A stretch of 64,000 nucleotides of DNA from Brassica napus (Eukaryota; Streptophyta; Magnoliopsida; Brassicales; Brassicaceae): positions 24,248,770 to 24,312,769 of the forward strand of contig NC_063452.1 in assembly GCF_020379485.1 (NCBI RefSeq). The letters run 5' to 3'. This document shows, one piece after another, positions 11,766-22,550 of the stretch (position 1 is the stretch's first letter; each line of letters starts with the position of its first letter). Both the position numbers and the translations under genes were made by a program. The notes below the pieces were generated by a model, which searched no databases, had not been told where the DNA came from, and saw only the letters and a list, made by a program, of their open reading frames with translations.

Positions 11766-12850
11766 TATCTATAGCCTCTCAATATCTTGATCCCCTGAAT
11801 ATATACATACACAATAAACGTTCAATAACCACCAACGCTAACAAACCCATTCAATGAAATATCTACAAAATAAATCATTGATTCTTATAGCTGTCTGATC
11901 TCAAAACCCTAAATCATTCATTCAATAATAAAACTCCAACCAATCAATTCGATCACTACATCACAATTAATCAATCACTCAACTCGGTTTCACATATCAA
12001 ACAGTCTAGGACACTCTATCACCAAAACAGTTAGTCTTCAATAATCACTAGACTTATCTCAAATCTGAAACCAAACTTTCAATCTCTATAACCTCAAAAC
12101 CAAACGTGTCCAAGTTTCAGTCTCTGTAATCCTCATTCTGAAAAAAATCTGAACCTAACCGATTTTCAACCACAATACTTTCAAACGGACTTTCAAACCC
12201 AAACCCACAACAAAATCAATCAAAAATTTGAGAGAGAACATACCTTTTACACGGAAGAGACGAGAACGAAAACAGGAGATGGGAGATGAAGTCTAGGGTT
12301 CCGTCGATTGCGTCGCCGACAGAAGGAGCGGGAGAATAGAATACGCCGCAGGAGCAGTTGATTCGATCAATTTTTTCAATTGATTTCGTCAAATCTAGGG
12401 TTACAGACTGATTTGGGGAAATGATGAAATCTAACAAGGAAGGGCACGAGGGACTAAGGGAAAATCAGAGAAGAAACAGTGAAGGAAGCAGTCGATGCGG
12501 TGAGCTTCATCGTTTTCGTCGGTTCTAGGATTTTTTTTCAATTTTCAGGTTTAGAAGGTTTAGAAGAGAGTGAGAGACGACAAAGGAAGAGAAAAAAGAA
12601 AAGAACGCGCGGATCTGGTTAGGGATCCGACTAATAGTGGGTCGAGTCAAATAGTTTAGGTTGGATCCTGTAAATACTTAGTTTCATTAAGGGCAATTTC
12701 GATTTTCACCACGTTTCTGATTAAAATATATTAAAAATTATATTGTTTTTAATTGGTGGGATAAAATAGAATGAACATAGGAGTTACTGGGGCAATCCAG
12801 AGTAAAGTCCGTAAAAGGATAAGGATTAGGATTAGGATTTGGGGAGGATT
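11766..12850. other. DUF1985 leader and possible right end of the Mutator-like element
   Basis: A long CA/TC-rich leader lies upstream of the DUF1985 start codon. A second pyrimidine-to-purine transition occurs near 12540-12620. The right boundary is probably near 12785-12812, where the inverted sequence weakly resembles the left end near 6032. No other gene is supported. Confidence 0.35.
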
Positions 12851-13393
12851 TCTATAGGCCCGCTGTTCGAGGCAGCTTTTGTCTCCTTTCGGTTGTAAAT
12901 CAGATGAGTATGCGCCACGAGTTTTATCATTTCGATTCTGTGGTTGTCTTTGGGCCTTTGGCCCACCTACCTCATCCTTTTGTTTTATTTTACCAAATCC
13001 AATAAAATGGATACTTGTTTCATTAGATTTGATAAGATCAACCTATAAAGTTTAGGTTCAAATTCGAAACTCATCATCTCATTTGAGGATTCTTTATTCA
13101 AGTGATATTTGCGGAATAATGTAGGTAACCAAGGTTCTGTTAAATAATTTCTGAGCTCTATCTATGGTATAATAATTTGGGCTCTTATATTGGATACATG
13201 TTTGACTATCTCAGTGTTGGATTCATTCGTGTATGATGATGACTGCATTATGAGGAATGATTGTATTAGTTTTGTGCAACTGAAAGAACATTTCTTGCTG
13301 ACGATGCGGTAAAGCCAATCTGTTATGACAACATTTTTGTTACTTTTTTTAATAAAGTTTGAAAGATGTCTACTTTGGTTTTCTTTTCGGCAG

Positions 13394-13557
13394 AACTGTT
13401 GTGCATGCCTGAGTTCTTATGAGGATGGAGCAGAGCTTCATGCTCTTCCTTACCTTGCAAGTACCATTTCTATTCTAACTGTATCGTTAAATGGCTTAAG
13501 ATTAGAGCAACATGCCCTCCCTCAAATACAAACATCAGGAACCACTGATCAATCTTA
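13394..13557 (+). pseudogene. RIE1: RING-H2 E3 ligase relic (RIE1-like), last exon
   Basis: An acceptor-like TTTTCGGCAG precedes a frame reading [19 protein letters not shown]. That is the first half of a C3H2C3 RING finger, but the second conserved cysteine of the first pair has become alanine. The nucleotide sequence then still resembles the remainder of the RING, for example bases reading TCIVKWLK and ATCPLC in shifting frames. A small indel after HALP destroys the Cys-His-His-Cys block, and the open frame ends at TDQS. RING-H2 proteins of this type are E3 ubiquitin ligases. The place beside the At2g01740-like PPR gene matches At2g01735 (RIE1, an embryogenesis gene). Upstream exons are not visible. 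Confidence 0.7.
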
Positions 13558-13650
13558 AAGACGATATCTAATAAGTAATAAAGCAGAGACACATGTTCCA
13601 TTTCCCAGCTAAAACTCAGAAGATCCCATATAACAAAATCACTAGTAAAT

Positions 13651-15327
13651 TTAAGTACAGGTGACTTCATTGTCACATTGTTTACTGCAATCCGCATCAC
13701 TTACCACTGTTACAAGCCCTCTCGTTTGCATATCAAGAAACAACTCTGAAGCAGCAGTTATGTCTCCCTCTTTTTCATAAGCTCTAATCAACAGATCAAA
13801 CACAGCTGAATCAGGTCTAATCTCTCTTCTCAGCATTTCGTCGAAAACCTGTCTAGCCTCCACCATCAACCCCTTGCTAGCTAAACCGTTGATAAATGTC
13901 GTGCACGTCAGCAAGTCGAGCTCGAGACCCTCTTGAACCATTTTGGTTTTTAACTTAAACGCACCCACCAAGTTCCCTTGCTTACACAAACCAGCAATCC
14001 AACAAGTGTACATGAACTTATCCGCAACAAGTCCAGCTTCAAAGAGTCTCTCAACTTCTATAAAGTCTCCTTCTTTGCACAAAGCATCGATAACCACGGT
14101 GTACATAACATCATTAGCTCTCTCCTTGCAGAAATAAGCTACAGCTTCATGTAGCCGCCCGCTCTTCGCAAGCCCATCGATCAGAGCCGTAAGCGCTACA
14201 ACATCAGGCTCAAACCCTCTCGCTATGAACTCGCCGTACACCTTAACCGCATCCTTCACCCGCCCGGATTTAAAATAACCATTCATCATCGTCGTCAAAA
14301 TCATCTCATCGGGAAGTAAACCACCTTTCTCCATATCATCTACCACCTCTGCTGCCTCCTTCACTTTACCGTTACCGCAGAGTCCCGATACGATTACACC
14401 GTAAGCCGCGGTATCAAGCTTCATCCCTTGGTTAAGCATTTTGGCAAGAAACTTCATGGCGTTATCAGCATCGCCATTCTTGAAATACCCGTCGATAAAC
14501 GCGGTGTATACAAGAGAGTTAGGCTCCAATCCATCATCGCGCATTTGCAAATACAACTCCTCGCCCCTCTGCATTTCCCCTTGTTTGCAGAACCCATCTA
14601 TCAACGCACTGTAAGTAACAACGTTAATAGACATCCCAGCGCGTCTCATTTCTTCGTATAGCGAAACCGCAACCTCCAAGCCCACCCCGGATTTGCAATA
14701 CCCGTCGATCAAACAAGTGAAAGTAACCACATTTGGAGCCAAACCATCTCTCTTCATAAACCTAAAGCTCTTCAACCCCAATTCCAACTCCCCGGATTTG
14801 CAGAACGCGTCGATCCAAGTACTGTAAGTAACAACATTCGGCGAACAGCACTTGAACATAACACCCATATACACAAAAACCTCCACCAACATCTTCTTCT
14901 TGCCAAACCCATTAAACAAGGAGTTGAAGCTAACCACATCAGGTCTGCAGATAAACAAACCATCAGAGACTCTTCTTAGCCTCTCAAACACCAAACTAGC
15001 ATTACCCACATCGCCGTTTCTACAGTACCCATCGATCAGAGAGTTATAAGACACAACATCTGGTAAAGATCCGAACTTGGGCATGGCCCGAACGATGTCT
15101 TCAGCGAATTTAACCTGCCCTGATTTGCAAAGAAGCGATACGATTGAATTGAAGGAAGAGCGATGAGGAGTGTAGCCTCTGGAGACTAGGTAAGCTACGA
15201 GTTTGAGAGAGAGGACGCCGCAGCAGGAGTTGATGAGCCGATGGATGTGCTTGTTGCAGGTGAGTGGGTCTGGGAAAGACGAAGACTTTCTCAGGCGAGA
15301 GAGAAATTGGAGAGCTTCTCTGACCAT
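13651..15327 (-). CDS. Pentatricopeptide repeat protein (At2g01740-like)
   Basis: An intronless frame of 558 codons begins [16 protein letters not shown]. From residue about 50 it is tiled by P-type 35-residue PPR motifs, about 13-14 of them, with the usual cores such as [35 protein letters not shown] and [18 protein letters not shown]. No E or DYW extension follows; the protein ends [17 protein letters not shown]-class PPR proteins are organelle RNA-binding factors that recognise about one base per repeat. The length and sequence agree with what I remember of A. thaliana At2g01740 (about 559 aa). No lesion is seen. The RIE1 relic lies just downstream on the opposite strand. Confidence 0.92.
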   Translation of the reverse strand: MVREALQFLSRLRKSSSFPDPLTCNKHIHRLINSCCGVLSLKLVAYLVSRGYTPHRSSFNSIVSLLCKSGQVKFAEDIVRAMPKFGSLPDVVSYNSLIDGYCRNGDVGNASLVFERLRRVSDGLFICRPDVVSFNSLFNGFGKKKMLVEVFVYMGVMFKCCSPNVVTYSTWIDAFCKSGELELGLKSFRFMKRDGLAPNVVTFTCLIDGYCKSGVGLEVAVSLYEEMRRAGMSINVVTYSALIDGFCKQGEMQRGEELYLQMRDDGLEPNSLVYTAFIDGYFKNGDADNAMKFLAKMLNQGMKLDTAAYGVIVSGLCGNGKVKEAAEVVDDMEKGGLLPDEMILTTMMNGYFKSGRVKDAVKVYGEFIARGFEPDVVALTALIDGLAKSGRLHEAVAYFCKERANDVMYTVVIDALCKEGDFIEVERLFEAGLVADKFMYTCWIAGLCKQGNLVGAFKLKTKMVQEGLELDLLTCTTFINGLASKGLMVEARQVFDEMLRREIRPDSAVFDLLIRAYEKEGDITAASELFLDMQTRGLVTVVSDADCSKQCDNEVTCT

Positions 15328-16442
15328 TCATGGACATGGGATTCTTCTTCAGATGATTTCGAAAGGTTACAACTTTCAAAAAGCTAAAATCTCACGGACT
15401 AGTGAGAGGCTTAAACCCTAGAAGGTTAAAAGAAGCCACAGCGGGTTTCGGTTCTAAACGACGAGGTGGTTATATAGTTTGGTTGATTTAGAAATCCATA
15501 TAGTATTTATAAATCAAAGTAAAATATGCAAATCCCGAGTTTTTTCCCTCGGATTTGAGTCTTTGTATTTTTAACTAAAAAATCTAAACAAATTCAATCA
15601 AATACATTATTAAATCAAATATATTAGTAAATACGTACGATTGAATAACACTTGATTTGATATAGAATTTATGAATCATTAAACCAATAACACATGATTT
15701 TAATACATATTTAAAAATCATAGAACCAATAACACTAGATTTAGTTCGGATTTTCAAATCCATTAAAATACAATAACCAATAATCCCTACTAAGAGCATC
15801 CGCATTGAGGGTTTATGGGGGAGTTCACACATAAATCAAAAAAAAAAATAATAAAATAATTCAATCCCATGAACCCATCTCTTCTAAAGCTTTCTGGGCT
15901 GAACCTCTCTCTCCTAAAGTTCATCAATAAAAAATTGAAAAGATGAATCCCAAGAAGAAATTCATTGATGTGGGTGCTCTTATATGTTTTCCAAAAGTTC
16001 CTTAGACCATCATTGACTCCATTTAGGATCTCTTAATTTTTTTTTTTTTTTATAGTTATTGTAAAGCTAAGAAACTCGGCTAAGAATAACATTTATGTGC
16101 TCCAATACAAATCTCTTAATTAAAAGTTTTTAATTTTTAAAATAAAATTTATTTATTAAATAAAACATAATAGAAGATAACATTTTAAACATTAATTTTA
16201 AAATAAATAAATTTATTAAATAAAATATAGCAGAAAATAACATTATAATTGTATTATTAGAAAATGCAATGAAGAAAAAGAGAGGCGACAAAGAAGCATA
16301 TGAGGTTGTGTCCATTACGTATTATATTATATCGGGTCTATTCAAGCGGAACAATCTCTTGAAACCTGAGAGACAAGAAAAAAAAACATAGAATCAGCAC
16401 ACGATGTGTCATAAAGGTTGAGACTTTATCAAGACCCATGAA
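15328..16442. other. PPR promoter and AT-rich DNA, possible left end of a captured-gene element
   Basis: Mostly AT-rich repeats, with CCAATAACAC-type motifs at about 15685 and 15725. Around 16076-16115 a segment from TAAGAATAACATTTATGTGC to CTCTTAA resembles, in inverted form, 17690-17650 (TAAGAGAATCATTATCCAAG...CTCTTAA). The similarity is only about 60% by eye. It could be a terminal inverted repeat bounding the exon patchwork between them. Confidence 0.3.
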
Positions 16443-16560
16443 TCAAGATTCGTACCCACAGATGTATAAATCTGCTGTGCCTTCAATGAGCAAGAAGTCT
16501 TCTGGGTTGAGATTGTTGTTCGGTGTTCTTCCACCTATATTCCACGTAGCTAGAAACACC
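16443..16560 (-). pseudogene. Inositol-polyphosphate 5-phosphatase exon fragment
   Basis: Minus-strand exon preceded by an intact acceptor (TTTGTTTCAG) reads VFLATWNIGGRTPNNNL and then NPEDFLLIEGTADLYICGYE before a stop. This is the start of the catalytic domain of plant type I inositol polyphosphate 5-phosphatases (CVP2/CVL-like), which remove the 5-phosphate from soluble inositol phosphates and phosphoinositides. Only the ATWN-GG-P block is present; the catalytic and substrate-binding motifs downstream are absent. It is a lone exon, on the same strand as the neighbouring fragments. Confidence 0.75.
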
Positions 16561-16798
16561 CTGAAACAAAAACAGAGGATTTGAATCTGAATCTGACATC
16601 AAATGAAAGAATGAAACAGAGAAATCAGCTTTATATCGCTTTCGTAATCACTTTACAACATAAAAGAGAAATCAGCACAAGAAGAGATAAGAAACTATAT
16701 GTTGTGGAGAAGAGAGAGATCATTACATATTATATCAGGTCTGATATTCAAGCGGGAGGTCTCCTGAGCCAGAACAAAGGAATCTGAAGCCCACTTAC

Positions 16799-16959
16799 CT
16801 TGACAAGCAAAGGCTCTCGCAAACAAGCTCTGCATAGCAATAGCTCTTCTTAACCTTGATACATTTTGAACAGAAGAAAACATCACTCTTACTCTTGAAG
16901 ATTTTACATTGAAGACAAGTCAAACCCACATTTTTCCTGCTTCCATCACAGTTATCATC
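16799..16959 (-). pseudogene. Isolated zinc-binding-like exon, origin unknown
   Basis: A 161-nt open segment on minus lies between an acceptor (TTTTGGCAG) and a good donor (AAG/GTAAGT). It encodes CDGSRKNVGLTCLQCKIF, then DVFFCSKC, VKKSYCY and CESLCLS. Two CxxC pairs suggest a small zinc-binding fold, but I do not recognise the parent gene. It sits between fragments of unrelated genes, so it is most likely another captured exon. Confidence 0.45.
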
Positions 16960-17169
16960 CTGCCAAAACAAACACTCAGCAAGCAATCCGAGTTAAATCC
17001 ATCGAACCAATTCAAAAGAGAACTCACACGACTAAGAAGTTTCACAACAGATCCACACCAAAGTACTTAGCCTAAACCAACTCAAGTCACATCATTACTT
17101 ACAACTATTACAGCATTGTATCTCCAAAAAAAAGTAAATGGGATTAAGTTTATGATCATGAAACTATAC

Positions 17170-17291
17170 CACGTCAGTCAAAATTGTAGGATCAGATCCA
17201 TTAAGCGAATCAAGATACATGAATTTGCATTCCCTTTTGTTAATTACTGCAAGGGTCCAATGTACAACACCATGGATAGGAACAAATATCT
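17170..17291 (-). pseudogene. Ulp1/SENP-type SUMO protease fragment
   Basis: Minus-strand codons give IFVPIHGVVHWTLAVINKR and YLDSLNGSDPTIL, the block around the catalytic His (VHWTLAV) and Asp (YLDSLNG) of plant ULP1A/ESD4-type cysteine proteases that cleave SUMO. The catalytic Cys region and everything upstream are absent. There is no start codon or complete frame. The fragment is directly followed on the same strand by exons from other genes. Confidence 0.75.
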
Positions 17292-17307
17292 GCACATGTT
17301 CAACATC

Positions 17308-17400
17308 TGCACTCCTTCACCGGAACCATCGACGCTCTCCAGAACAGCTCCTCGTCAGTCATCCCATGTCTCACGTTCTCCGGCCGAACAAACCCGTCGA
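17308..17400 (-). pseudogene. Core-2/I-branching glycosyltransferase fragment
   Basis: The short minus-strand segment reads FVRPENVRHGMTDEELFWRA then SMVPVKE. This resembles the conserved NMTDEELFWRASMVP block of plant Core-2/I-branching beta-1,6-N-acetylglucosaminyltransferase family proteins (Golgi membrane enzymes). It ends just before the Ulp1 fragment. GC content is higher than its surroundings. Confidence 0.5.
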
Positions 17401-17619
17401 CGCTCCAGCAATCAAGAATCTCGCGCTTCTTCACCGCCTTTACGCGTCGTTTGAGCAATCACGGTGGATGATTGTGCAATTGGAATAATCAGGGATCGTT
17501 TGAAGGCTGGCGGATGATGATGAGAGCATCTGAGGTAAGGAATTGAATTAGCGATCGATGTGGGAGAGACAGGGAGAGGAGGAGGAGACGGTTCTTCCAG
17601 AACCAGACGTTTCTTATGT

Positions 17620-18480
17620 CAATTACAATTTTCCTTAAAAAAAAATAATCATAATTATGTTAAGAGACACGTGTAAAATACTTGGATAATGATTCTCTTA
17701 TTTCTTCCTCTTTTGAAAGATGGTTAAAATTTAGCGAAAATTGAAAAAATTGGACACTTTAAACTTTTATTTGTCACACTGAAATTTCTGATATTTTGGA
17801 TAATTCTGGACATATTTTACCTTTTTTTATGGAAAAAATAGTAAACTGAATTTTAAAAATGGGCAAAAATATGAAAACTATTGTAAACATAAATATGACA
17901 ATATATCTGTTTAAATTTTTTTTTAAAAGTAGAATCATATTTTATTTTATCTTCTAGTTACAGTTAGAATACTTATTCTGGTCATCTACTTAGTCTAGAA
18001 ATCGGATACTAAGTTTTATACATAGATAGATATATCATGGATATACAACATAAACTAGCATTTCTTATATATTCTAACACAACTATATTTCGAAACATTA
18101 TAATTAAGAAAGATGCCTTTAGTATACCTACAGCTTGATAACGACATATAGCCACAACGCAGTGATATACTTTATCTATATTTTGTGCCATAACATGTTC
18201 TGCCTTTTACCTTATGTGACGCTTAAGAAAGAATATGTTTCTCATCTACTATAATGTGTTCTGCGTAAGCTAAGATATATATTCTAGGGAAATCCGGAAA
18301 ATATGGAAATTTCCATATTCGGTTAAAGATGTTTCCTAGATCTAAACTAAATATTCCCTAAATATCTCATAGAATATTTTCTCCCACGTTTTTCTCCTTC
18401 TCCCACGATCTTTTCTCTTCGTTCTTTGTATTTCTCTCTTCTTCATCGACATAATCATCTGTTTTCTCTATCAATACAAC
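17620..18480. other. AT-rich spacer; promoter-like end
   Basis: No gene seen. Around 18370-18480 a CT-rich leader (TTTTCTCCTTCTCCC, TTTCTCTCTTCTTCATCG) precedes the ATG of the next fragment and looks like an old 5' UTR. Confidence 0.4.
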
Positions 18481-18953
18481 ATGGTTCTAATCTATGTTAA
18501 ATCTGGTGAATGGATGTCTAGTTGCAGTGAAGAGTGGAGTTTCGTGGTAGACAAAGAAAAGCAGGATTGAATGGTAACATTAGAAACTACTACTCCATTG
18601 GAGAAGCTTAAGATGATGGTGTGTGAGGACTATGGGGTGGACCATAATGTTGTTAATGCCGAGTTCAGTTATTCATTGTTGAACTCTCCAACAGGCTAGT
18701 CCTTAACAGTCAGAGGCTAAAACTTACATGGGAAAGATATCACGTCGCAAAACATGGCCAAGATGGCTGGAAGTACCAACAAGGCAGTGTGGCTCAAAGT
18801 GTTTTACCAACTCCACCAATGCAGCAGCATATGCACCCAACACCACCTAACCAGGACAAACCTTATTACCCATCAATGGACCCGCAAAGAATGGGTGGTT
18901 CAAGCACCAGCGAGAACAACAGAGCTTACATGATGCCTCCACGACAGCCATAA
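18481..18953 (+). pseudogene. MULE N-terminal (PB1-like) fragment fused to an unrecognised Pro/Gln-rich tail
   Basis: ATG at 18481 reads MVLIYVKSGEWMSSCSEEW and SFVVDKEK, then a stop, then in the same frame VTLETTTPLEKLKMMVCEDY with a second stop after LLNSPTG. This is the PB1-like N-terminus found on plant Mutator transposases. From about 18735, in another frame, a second open stretch reads HVAKHGQDGWKYQQGS followed by PTPPMQQHMHPTPPNQDKPY and ends RAYMMPPRQP. I do not recognise that tail. The two pieces are adjacent without an obvious intron, so this is a broken composite. Confidence 0.5.
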
Positions 18954-19180
18954 CACTCCACCACCATATTGACAAAATATATGTTGTTGATCATACTTAA
19001 ATATGTATTTTCTTTTTCTTGTCTTGTTTTTGGCGTTGAAATATCAGTTTAAACAAAGAAGATCAATCATACCATTTGATTAGTTTCACTTTTTATTTGC
19101 AGTAATAAGAAACAAAAACAAACCAAAAATGTGATTTTGCTCTATACTAAAGTTGTTACGGCTTACATGACTGTTTTTCC

Positions 19181-21162
19181 TTACTTGGAAGATAAGAAAC
19201 CAGAAACCACGTTAACATCATCATCATTATCTTCGCCATCATCATCCTCCTCAGAATCCACATCAGAAACCTGATCCAAAAATCTATGGTGATGATGATG
19301 ATGCAAGCTCCAATCACATGGGAACATCTTCTGTAATGTCTCTGTGAGCTCACCACCAGAACCTTCGATCTTGCACAGGCATTTAAACCAGTGAACCGCA
19401 GTTCCCATATCAACGGTCAAGCCTGCTTCCACCATATTACGTGGGAACGTCTTCTGTAATGTCCTGCCAAAGAGTCCAGCTATGCCTTTCTCAGGGTCGT
19501 TTTGCTTCACAATAGACTCACCAACCAAACCTGGAAAATTCGAATAAACTCACACTCTCAACAATAATAATCAAAGCAAGTACCTCAACAAGGGCAGCCA
19601 AACCAAGCTACTTGGAGAGCTTAAGCAAGAAGGTTATTTCCAAGTCAGTCAATATAGCAGCAATAAGCAATACTGCGTCGGCACCTTTAGTCCGATCATA
19701 GTAGATCATCTGCCATGGATCTACAACAAACTCTTTGCAATATAGGGGACAATGCAAATAATATTCAAGAGAAGCAAGGCTTACAAAAAAAATTGTCTTC
19801 ATCATTTAAAAACAACAAAAGAAGAAACGAGAGTTTGCTAAGTGAGAATACCTTTACACCAGCACTTCTTATTGCTTCCAAAGCCTCCATGTCAAACAAA
19901 ACCAAGATAAATTCTGTAAAAATAAATATTTTGCAGATGTGTATAAGATGTCTGCAAGTGAATACACAACAAGTGAAACCTTGAAATACTTCTGGTCAGT
20001 CAAAACACTGAGAAATGCCGCACCGCCTCTTTCATAAGCTTGAGCAATCTCAACCTGTCAGCAACACATCCGCATGAATCATACAAGAACTATTCAAAAG
20101 AGAAAGTGTTAACCCTGTCCTCAAGGTGAAACTGCAAAATGACAAAGACTACAATTTTTCTTCAACTTTTACTAAGCTTAATAAGAGTCCTAATAACTAT
20201 ATTTTGAGAAGATGATCTTTAACATTACAGAAAGGAATATAAAATAAGAAACATATGGGATCAAAATTCTCTTTCAATATTCCTCTACTTGGAGAAGCCT
20301 TCTTAACCTCAGCGATCAAAGCAGGGAAGCTAGTTCTATGATGAGCCAACCTAAGCGCACCTACAAAATCCCTAATGGGAGGAGCATTCTCTACAGCTTT
20401 CTTTAACGCCTCCAGTGGGTTAAGTTCCTTCATCTGTAAAATGACAGTCACCATTAACAACTCACAAAGCATTGAAGAAGCCAAAAGGATTTTTAAAAGG
20501 AAGGAAAAAAAACTATTTACCCTTGAAACTTCTTGTTCTTTGTACCATGTAATCTCTTCCAAGATGTTACTGGGAGAATCAGCAACTTGGCCGTTAAGCA
20601 ATCTCAGCTCAAACGGGCCAGAATATCCCAGTGGACCAATGCTTGGTGGTTTTCTCCTGATCCTGATACCTTTGCTAATAGCTAATTCATTCTGATACAT
20701 GTCTACTTCCCATTCCTTGATTCTAACATCATTTTCTACTGAAGAAGATGTCAACACCTAAGCTCTCCTTCAAATCCGACAACCAAACAGAAAAAGGCAA
20801 ATACTTTCAGCAACATAGTTAGATAAGAATACCTCCAAATTGGTTTCAGCTAGGGTTTATAAATCGAACATGAGAAAATGCGAGAGATCATAAATAATCA
20901 AACGAAAGATGCGACCTTTGTTAATGGTTTTTTCATTGAATCAAAAGAGACAGAGGAAGCAAGAAAGTTCAAAGGGACGAAGACGGTGCCGCCGCACCTG
21001 TTGAGATCGGATTGTGAACTGCGACGGAGATCTAGAACTGATCCTTGTGTCCATGGAAAAACCTGTAACCGAACGTCTGATGGAGACAGAACCGATACCC
21101 CGATAGAGAGAAGGTGAGATCAGTCTCTGTCCAGCACTTTGAACAGGAAATAGTCCTTCCAT
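19181..21162 (-). pseudogene. Indole-3-glycerol-phosphate synthase pseudogene (At5g48220-like)
   Basis: Exon 1 (21162-20998, chloroplast transit peptide starting MEGLFPVQSA), exon 2 (20757-20521, RIRRKPPSIGPLGYSGPFEL) and exon 3 (20433-20257, FPALIAEVKKASPSRGIL) are well preserved. Exon 4 (VEIAQAYERGGA) and pieces reading MEALEAIRSAGVK and TKGADAVLLIAAILTDLEI follow. IGPS closes the indole ring in plastid tryptophan synthesis using a TIM barrel. Lesions: the donor after exon 3 is AT where GT is expected (20256-20255); a TAG stop follows LLKLSK (near 19611); and the exons from the VEVHDERE region to the last barrel strand are missing, so the frame resumes at VGESIVKQNDPEKGIAGLFG. After that an unrelated tail (to 19181) carries a His run and an acidic run. 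I infer that it cannot make a full barrel. Confidence 0.85.
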
Positions 21163-21779
21163 TGCCGGAAATATGAAATTATTTCGGGAGTTGATGATGA
21201 ATCTGGTTGAGTTTTATGGCCTTTGATACGACTAGAAGGTTTCGGTCGAGAAAAGAGGGTGTCGTGAAATTAGGGTAAAAAGTGAAACGCGACAGTTATG
21301 TGTATTTTACTCTTTTTTTCCTTAAAAAAAATAAATATATTACAAAAAATCATAATAAATTGGGTTAATTAAAGGGTATAATGGTATTAAAAGAAATATA
21401 AATCCTAGTTACCCAAATAATCTTCAACAAATCTTATTGAGACAAATCTTAGTTGAAAGTGTCTATTTTTCTCAATTTTCTCTAAAATTTATTCAAATAG
21501 AAAAGTTTTTTTTTTTTTCAAACTAATGCAAAACTTTGATCTAGCTTCGTTTTAAGGGGTTTTTTCTGTATCCCAAAGTTCTCTTTATTCCTTCTTTTTT
21601 TTTAAAGAATGTTAAATCTATTCAAAATGAGAAAAAAAATTACAAACTAGTGCAACTTTGATCTAGCTTGTGGCCCTAGTTTTTGTGTTAAAACAGAAAC
21701 ATAAAATTCTACTCTATTCCCGATAGTCGAACCAGACGGCTATAGCTTGGATCAAGTAATTCCTTCCTTTTTCAGTGCA
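21163..21779. other. IGPS relic promoter and AT-rich spacer
   Basis: No coding signal. A duplicated stretch around CAAACTAATGCAAAACTTTG and CAAACTAGTGCAACTTTGAT, each followed by ATCTAGCTT, occurs at about 21520 and 21643. Confidence 0.4.
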
Positions 21780-22110
21780 AAGATACAAATGATCATAAAA
21801 TCATATGAATAACAAATCTTATTTAATAAATAATCATATTAAAAAGTATACTATATATGTATGTTAATATCATTTAAGTTTAATTATAAGCCATAGAAAA
21901 TAGGTAAAAATAATTGTTTTGATTTATTTATCATAAAAAATTGTAAATAGAAAAATGATTATTTTGATTTATGTATTCTACCAATGTAATATTTATTTGC
22001 TTCTCAATTATTCAATATATTAATTATTTAGTATTTTATAATATGTAAAATGCAGAATAAATAATAGTATACGTAAAAATCCGTATAGCGAATGTCCGTC
22101 ATGCGCAAAA
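21780..22110 (+). mobile_element. Degenerate Helitron fragment (3' part)
   Basis: The stretch starting GATACAAATGATCA (about 21781) follows the same order of motifs as the Helitron copies at 34035-35000 and 57287-58253: TATATGA, ATCTTATTTAATA, TTAATATCATTTAAGTTTAATTATA, then a GATTTAT block. It ends near AAATCCGTATAGCG. The terminal hairpin and CTAG are not preserved. Confidence 0.45.
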
Positions 22111-22304
22111 TGTGAATCTTAACATAGTGTTTATATTATTAGAATTGCATAGCTAAATACAAATTTTAACGATTCAATCACCCATTTATATCTTAATTTA
22201 GAAAATTTTCAACGATTATTTTTGGGAGGAAAGGTACCAGCATTAACTTAGCCTCAAGACCAGAACAAAGAAAAAATTTGTTATTATTTTTGGAAGACAA
22301 CGTA

Positions 22305-22550
22305 ATGAATAGCGGATGGAGAGGAATTATAGCGAGTTGTCTCTTTTCACTTTTGGTTTTAACCACTCTTTCCTTTCTAAGAGTCGAGTCGGCAGTCATC
22401 CCAACCCTCCCGGGAAGTAAGTCTTCTGTTATTATACCTCCTAAGGGTGGATTTCTTAACTACTGTTGGAGTCGTGGCAAAAAAGATTGTCAAATCAAGC
22501 CCCACCCGGTGACCATTGGAGATAATAATCACTGCTGGTGCACGAAGTAG
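22305..22550 (+). CDS. Small secreted cysteine-containing peptide, unknown function
   Basis: An 81-codon frame starts MNSGWRGIIASCLFSLLVLT. Residues about 8-30 are a strong signal-peptide core ending LRVESA, so cleavage would leave a mature chain of about 51 residues beginning near VIPTLPGSK. The mature part has four cysteines (C-x6-C and C-x-C at NYCWSRGKKDC and NHCWC) near the C-terminus and a GGF motif. I chose 22305 over the upstream in-frame ATG at 22278 because the longer form places an acidic stretch before the hydrophobic core. I do not recognise a defensin, LTP, SCR or RALF pattern. It could be an orphan cysteine-rich peptide or part of a longer decayed gene. Confidence 0.5.
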   Translation: MNSGWRGIIASCLFSLLVLTTLSFLRVESAVIPTLPGSKSSVIIPPKGGFLNYCWSRGKKDCQIKPHPVTIGDNNHCWCTK

